Shown here: one piece after another, positions 60,205 through 64,000 of the stretch
Numbering within the stretch: position 1 is the first letter of the stretch
Layout of the letters: the number at the start of each line of letters is the position of its first letter
Source: Desulfuromonas versatilis
GTDB lineage: Bacteria; Desulfobacterota; Desulfuromonadia; Desulfuromonadales; NIT-T3
Assembly (NCBI RefSeq): GCF_019704135.1
Contig: NZ_AP024355.1
Location: forward strand, 62,001 to 126,000
Length of the DNA: 64,000 nt
Direction: 5' to 3'
The notes under the pieces: generated by a model
What the model saw: only the letters and a program-made list of their open reading frames with translations
Databases searched by the model: none
What the model was told of the DNA's origin: nothing
Program-made: the position numbers and the translations under genes

Positions 60205-61373
60205 TCTGGCCGAAAAAGTCCAGCGTTGCGGCGCCCCAACCCGGGACTTCGACGGCCGCCGGTCCTTTTCCGGAAATCTGGGTGACCGGGATCGGCTTGA
60301 TCTGCCTTGCCGGGGATCAGCCCTTCGCTCTGCTCGGCGCGGTGGGCAGCCCGCTCTCCGGCGCCCGCCCCGATCCGTTGATCAGCGTACCGGCAGTGGG
60401 GCAGGCGGGCGAACAGGCGGTTCTGACCGCTCCGATCGCTGCCCTGGAGGGGCTCGGCCACCCCGGCGAGCGGATGCAACTGCTGGCCGAAACCGCCCTT
60501 TCCCAGGTCCTCGCCGCCCTGCCGGCTGCAATTGACCGGGAGCAGACGCTGGTGGTGACCCTGGTGCCGGAGAAGACGGCTGCCCGCGGCTCGGCCTTGA
60601 ACCCGGAGCAATTGGAGATTGCGGCAAAGGCGCTGGGGCTTGAAACCGCCCAGTTCCGCTTTGTCGAGGCCAACCAGGGGGGCGCGGCGTCGTTGGCCGA
60701 GGCCTGCCGAGGGCTGGCCGAGGGCACCTGGCAGACGGTGCTTTTCGGCGGCGTCGACTCGCTGGTCGATGCTGTGACCTGCACCGAGTTGGCCCTGGCC
60801 GGGCGGATCATGACGGTGGGCGGCGCGGAAGGGCTGGTCCCCGGCGAAGGGGCTGCCTACCTGGTGTTGCAGGCCCCCGGCAATACCCGGAAAGATCCCG
60901 CTCCGCCGGTTCGGGCCAGCATCAAAGGCGTCGCCCAGGCCCCCGAGCCCCATGCCGGAGATGCCGGCAGCCGCCGCATGACCGGGTTGGCGACCGCCGC
61001 CGAGCAGGTTCTGGATCAGGCCGGCCTGGGCAGGCATGCCCTGGGAGGCGTGGTTGTCCCTTTCGGCGGCGACACCGCCGGGGCGCTTGAGTGGCACCAG
61101 GCAACGCAGAAACTCTGGCCGCCTAACGGCAAGGCCGCCTCGCAAGACGGACCAGCGCTGCGGCAAGCCGAACCGCCAGCGCCGCCGGAAGAACTGCAGC
61201 CCCATCTCGCCCTGGGCAGCCTGGGGGCCGCGGCCCTGCCGATCAACATCGCCCTGGCCTGCGCCCGCTTCGAATTCAAGCACCCGAAGCTGGGCAGCAT
61301 CCTGGTCTGCGAGGCTGGGGATGGGCCTTTTCGCGGGGCGGTTTTGCTTCAAACTTGGAAGGAAAAACGTTAA
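60201..61373 (+). CDS. ketosynthase-like (thiolase-fold) protein lacking catalytic residues
   Basis: The 390-residue protein looks like a beta-ketoacyl synthase: it opens with EIWVTGIGLICLAGD and has VLFGGVDSLVDAVTCTEL and VPGEGAAYLVL. At the nucleophile position a normal enzyme has a Cys in DTACSSG-like sequence; here the stretch is EANQGGAASLAEA, with no Cys. The two His motifs (HGTGT and K-x4-GH) also seem replaced by PFGGDTAG and ALGSLGAAA. It is therefore probably not a synthase. Such proteins occur beside DUF2169/DUF4150 genes in T6SS loci; the role is unknown, perhaps a structural partner of the effector. Confidence 0.75.
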   Translation: MIWPKKSSVAAPQPGTSTAAGPFPEIWVTGIGLICLAGDQPFALLGAVGSPLSGARPDPLISVPAVGQAGEQAVLTAPIAALEGLGHPGERMQLLAETALSQVLAALPAAIDREQTLVVTLVPEKTAARGSALNPEQLEIAAKALGLETAQFRFVEANQGGAASLAEACRGLAEGTWQTVLFGGVDSLVDAVTCTELALAGRIMTVGGAEGLVPGEGAAYLVLQAPGNTRKDPAPPVRASIKGVAQAPEPHAGDAGSRRMTGLATAAEQVLDQAGLGRHALGGVVVPFGGDTAGALEWHQATQKLWPPNGKAASQDGPALRQAEPPAPPEELQPHLALGSLGAAALPINIALACARFEFKHPKLGSILVCEAGDGPFRGAVLLQTWKEKR

Positions 61374-61450
61374 ACCACGAAGGACACGAAGAGCACGAAG
61401 GAAAACCCAATTTCTAAGATTTTCTTCGTGTCCTTCGTGCTCTTCGTGGT
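61374..61450. repeat. cacgaag-type inverted repeat, family B, left part
   Basis: Directly after the stop codon, accacgaaggacacgaag plus agcacgaag (61374-61400) is mirrored by cttcgtgtccttcgtgctc plus ttcgtggt (61424-61450). The unit is about nine bases (cacgaag + two). This repeat type is widespread in bacterial intergenic regions. Confidence 0.85.
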
Positions 61451-61481
61451 GAAAGATTTTGGATTTAATAAAGGGCACGAA

Positions 61482-61853
61482 ATGGAATTCGATCATCTTT
61501 CCAATAAGGTCATCGGCTGCGCTCTGGAGGTCCATAGAGCCTTAGGACCGGGACTGCTTGAGTCGACTTACGAGCAATGCCTTGCCCGGGAACTGATTCT
61601 GACCAAGGTGCCTTTCAGACTCCAGCACTCACTCCCCGTAGAATACAAAGGGGTGAAGCTCGATTGCGGGTACAGGGTGGATGTTCTGGTGGATGATAAG
61701 CTGATTGTTGAATTGAAGAGTGTTGAAAAGATTTCAGGAATCCACGAAGCACAACTTCTCACCTATATGAAACTTGCCCAGGTTGATGTTGGTCTGCTGA
61801 TTAATTTCAACGAAGTCGTTCTAAAAAAAGGAATCAAGAGATTTGTCCTTTGA
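61482..61853 (+). CDS. GxxExxY family protein (PD-(D/E)XK nuclease-like)
   Basis: The 123-residue protein has the name-giving motif GLLESTY (about residues 26-32). It also has a nuclease-like core of Asp in YRVDVLVDDK followed by VELKSVEKI, as in the PD-(D/E)XK superfamily (PDDEXK_3). It lies inside a cacgaag-type repeat, with arms on both sides, in the middle of the T6SS locus and with a lower GC than its neighbours. GxxExxY proteins are often found in such repeats; no cell function is established. The ATG at 61482 was chosen by the conserved start; a longer frame runs through the repeat. Confidence 0.85.
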   Translation: MEFDHLSNKVIGCALEVHRALGPGLLESTYEQCLARELILTKVPFRLQHSLPVEYKGVKLDCGYRVDVLVDDKLIVELKSVEKISGIHEAQLLTYMKLAQVDVGLLINFNEVVLKKGIKRFVL

Positions 61854-61858
61854 TCTTT

Positions 61859-61885
61859 CTTCGTGCCCTTCGTGTACTTCGTGGT
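61859..61885. repeat. cacgaag-type repeat, family B, right arm
   Basis: cttcgtgcccttcgtgtac plus ttcgtggt follows the GxxExxY stop codon by five bases and matches the inner arm at 61424-61450 with four differences in 27. Confidence 0.85.
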
Positions 61886-61924
61886 GAATCGCTTTTGGGG
61901 ATTTCCACGCTTTGAGGAAATGAA

Positions 61925-62473
61925 ATGAGCAATGTCCTGATCAACGGCCGCACCGCCGTCCACGCCGGCAGCGGCGGCACCCTGACCACCGTCGACGTCT
62001 GCTGGACCAAGGTCGGCAAGCCGGTCGTCCCCATCCCCTACACCAACATCGCCAGATCGGGCGACGCGGCCAAGACCGCCGGCAGCGTCCTGGTCAACGG
62101 CCAGCCCGTTTGCACCAAGTCCTCGATTTTCTCCAAAAGCACCGGCGATGAGCCCGGCGACCGCAAGGGGATCAGCTCGGGCACCATCCAGGGCAAGGCC
62201 GAGTTCATCACGGCCTCCTCCAACGTCTTCATCGAAGGGGTTCCCGCGGCCCGGCAGGGTGACCTGATGGTCTCCAACAACAAGAACACCGCCCCTGTCC
62301 CCCTGATGCAGGCTGGAGCGGGCAAACTGCCGGCGGGTGCGCTGGAGGGGGCTGATGAGACCGCCGGCGAAGATCTGCCCGACGCCGTAGAGTGGGAAGT
62401 CGCCGGCGACGAGATGCATTTCGTCAAAGGGCTGTTCGAGGGTGGAGAGTCCGATGGGGAGGGCGAGGCATGA
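61925..62473 (+). CDS. DUF4150 (PAAR-like) protein
   Basis: The 182-residue protein matches the DUF4150 pattern: VLINGRTAVHAGSGGTL, PYTNIARSGDAAKTAGSVLVNGQPV, KSSIFSKSTGDEPGDRKGISSGT, and ASSNVFIEGVPAARQGDLM. DUF4150 domains form PAAR-like tips on VgrG and carry effectors. The acidic C-terminus (about 130-182) may bind the effector encoded next. GAGGAA precedes the ATG; the stop overlaps the next start (ATGA). Confidence 0.9.
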   Translation: MSNVLINGRTAVHAGSGGTLTTVDVCWTKVGKPVVPIPYTNIARSGDAAKTAGSVLVNGQPVCTKSSIFSKSTGDEPGDRKGISSGTIQGKAEFITASSNVFIEGVPAARQGDLMVSNNKNTAPVPLMQAGAGKLPAGALEGADETAGEDLPDAVEWEVAGDEMHFVKGLFEGGESDGEGEA

Positions 62474-64000
62474 CCGGCAACCCGCAGCAGCTTGCCCCAA
62501 ACCGCATTAACAAGCCCGTCGACAGCACCGAAAACCAGCAAGCCGGGCATAGAGAGGTTGTATTTTCGGTAGCGCCTGGCGAGAAAAAATTCTGGCTCAA
62601 GCTGCAGGACTCCCGCCATACTTGGAACAACATTCCCCTGGGCACGGTCAGCTCTTCCGCCAAAAGAAAGCATCCGAAAGGGGCCAACGTGCTGGTCCCG
62701 GTCATCCCCCTGCGTTACACCACCCCTGATGGCGACTCCCAGCAGTCGGTCACCCTTCGACCAGGCTGGCTCTATGTGTTCCGCAACGGCACGCTGTGGC
62801 GCGAGCTCGAAGTCGCCGACGGTGGCCACATGCGCGACGTCAATCTGCAGTACTACAAAAGCAAGGATGAGCGCGAAGCTACAGGTTATTTCGACAGCCG
62901 GGTCCTGGTGCCCTACAAGGTGTTCGGCGAAATTCAGACCATCGAGATGGCCTTCTCCGAGGTCCAGTGGAGCCGGGCGCGCATCGAAAAGCTGCAGGAA
63001 GATGCAGAGATTCGCCGGCAGCGGATGCAGGAGATCGACCTTTCCGGCTACGACACCAGGTTCGAGCCGAAGCTGCCCGAGGGGAACAAGGCACGAGTCG
63101 AGAACGTCGTCCACGCGCCGCAGCTCTACCATCTGGCGCTGCAGCGGCAGAGCAATATTCCGGTGGTTTATCTGCATGATCCGTTGGGGGTGGCGACCGC
63201 CCTGGCCGAGGCCCATGAGGCGGATTGGGCGGATATGGAAATCCTGCTCGAGTCGCTGCGCTCGGGAGTACGCCCAGCCGAATTGGAAAAACGCGCCCAG
63301 CAGGGGAACAGGGCCGCTGAACTCACGCCGGAGGAGAACGAGGCCCGGCGGCAGGTTGCGGCCCAGTTCGAAGTGGCGCTCCTGATGCAGCAGATCGGTT
63401 TCGCCTCGCCGGATAACCGCAAAAGGTACGGCGCCCATCTCAATCAGGAGCACCTGGATGTATTGCTTGGTGCAAAGGAACGCGAGAAGCAGCGTGGCCT
63501 CATAGCACGAAGCAAGCAAACCCTTGCAGAGTTCCTGTCGCGCGATCCTTACCAGCAGGCGCTCGAGGACTATCTGGAGAACCTTCCCGCCCGGGTAATC
63601 TCGGGCAAAGGGGTGGCCCTCTACCATGGCCGTTTTCTCGACCGTCCCGCCACGGCTCTGGACGCCCGGCTCGACCGGCCTGATGCTCGGCAGCCAACCC
63701 ATGCGGATGCCGGCACGGCTTATATCGACGCTCTGCAAAATGGGGAAATTACCGCGGCCCGACTTCTCGACCAAGATGCCGAGGTGTTGTGCAGCCAGCA
63801 GAAAAACCGGGGCGCCGCTGCAGCGGCAAGCGTGCAGCACCTGCAGGATCCGGCAGCGCCTCTGGGACTGCGGCTCAAGGCCGTCATCGAAGACCAGAAC
63901 GTACCGATTGCCATCAAGGCCGGAACCATCGGTGCCGCTCTGGTCGAAACCTTCGCCACCCGCACCACCTCGGAAATCGCCACCCTGGAATGGTTGGCAC
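62470..64000 (+). CDS. large T6SS effector candidate, VasX-like N-terminus (cut by window end)
   Basis: The frame is open from ATG 62470 to the end of the window: 510 residues, no stop. The N-terminus has VLVPVIPLRYTTPDG and LRPGWLYVFRNGTLWRELEV, which fits by pattern the N-terminal region of VasX-type toxins. The rest so far is helical and charged, with a long coiled region (about 165-330) and no enzyme motif; a pore-forming C-terminus would lie beyond the window. It directly follows DUF4150, with overlap, and DUF2169 upstream fits as its adaptor. The functional call is inference. Confidence 0.65.
   Translation, partial: MTGNPQQLAPNRINKPVDSTENQQAGHREVVFSVAPGEKKFWLKLQDSRHTWNNIPLGTVSSSAKRKHPKGANVLVPVIPLRYTTPDGDSQQSVTLRPGWLYVFRNGTLWRELEVADGGHMRDVNLQYYKSKDEREATGYFDSRVLVPYKVFGEIQTIEMAFSEVQWSRARIEKLQEDAEIRRQRMQEIDLSGYDTRFEPKLPEGNKARVENVVHAPQLYHLALQRQSNIPVVYLHDPLGVATALAEAHEADWADMEILLESLRSGVRPAELEKRAQQGNRAAELTPEENEARRQVAAQFEVALLMQQIGFASPDNRKRYGAHLNQEHLDVLLGAKEREKQRGLIARSKQTLAEFLSRDPYQQALEDYLENLPARVISGKGVALYHGRFLDRPATALDARLDRPDARQPTHADAGTAYIDALQNGEITAARLLDQDAEVLCSQQKNRGAAAAASVQHLQDPAAPLGLRLKAVIEDQNVPIAIKAGTIGAALVETFATRTTSEIATLEWLA

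Noticed and set aside
61374..61885. CRISPR-like array from the repeated cacgaag units
   Set aside because: Units are only about nine bases, have no spacers of even length, and are arranged as inverted arms around a gene; no cas gene is near.

Overview
The window reads as chromosome from a GC-rich, Gram-negative anaerobe of the Desulfuromonadales/Geobacter type (former Deltaproteobacteria). The signs are rubrerythrin, formate-tetrahydrofolate ligase, a KtrAB/TrkAH potassium system, large sensor kinases with solute-binding domains, a TonB/TonB-dependent receptor pair, a plausible small selenoprotein and a likely sigma-54 promoter. The taxonomic call is inference from gene content; no rRNA or other marker is present, and I see no tRNA.

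Layout. Bases 1-13,200 are mixed housekeeping and stress genes: a BvgS-like hybrid kinase, a small secreted basic protein, an MFS exporter, an RRM protein, fhs, a DUF1858 gene broken by an in-frame TAG, a dienelactone hydrolase-like protein, a BFD-like [2Fe-2S] protein, pdxA and uvrA. Bases 13,200-19,500 hold a PEGA-type lipoprotein, a conserved hypothetical, a Ktr/Trk potassium uptake pair, rubrerythrin, a multi-zinc-ribbon protein, a cardiolipin synthase-type phospholipase D protein, and on the minus strand a 52-residue membrane protein best read with TGA as selenocysteine. Bases 19,600-32,100 are an envelope/uptake block: tonB diverging from a 1,073-residue lipoprotein and a TonB-dependent receptor, then, convergent to these, a membrane-anchored LVIVD beta-propeller protein and a hybrid histidine kinase.

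From 32,348 to the window end, everything on the plus strand is one type VI secretion locus with all thirteen core parts. The order is a TagH C-terminal-like gene, tssJ, tssK, tssL, tssM, tagF, tssA, tssB, tssC, hcp, tssE, tssF, tssG, tssH and vgrG. Many genes overlap or nearly touch, and one good sigma-70 promoter lies ahead of the first. The first VgrG carries a C-terminal lipase (GHSLGG) followed by an ankyrin-repeat lipoprotein that is probably its immunity protein. This payload is visibly AT-richer than its surroundings and sits between two related vgrG genes. A second delivery module follows: DUF6484, TIGR02270, DUF2169, a ketosynthase-like protein lacking its catalytic residues, a DUF4150 PAAR-like protein, and a large effector candidate that runs off the window end.

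The T6SS operon is punctuated by small intergenic repeat elements: two ~140-bp inverted repeats of one family, a 117-bp palindrome after hcp, a G-rich stretch before hcp, and a cacgaag-type repeat that holds a GxxExxY (PD-(D/E)XK-like) gene. The most notable observations are the candidate selenoprotein with a SECIS-like hairpin, the VgrG-lipase/ankyrin pair, the second effector module with its catalytically dead ketosynthase-like member, and the repeat-embedded GxxExxY gene.
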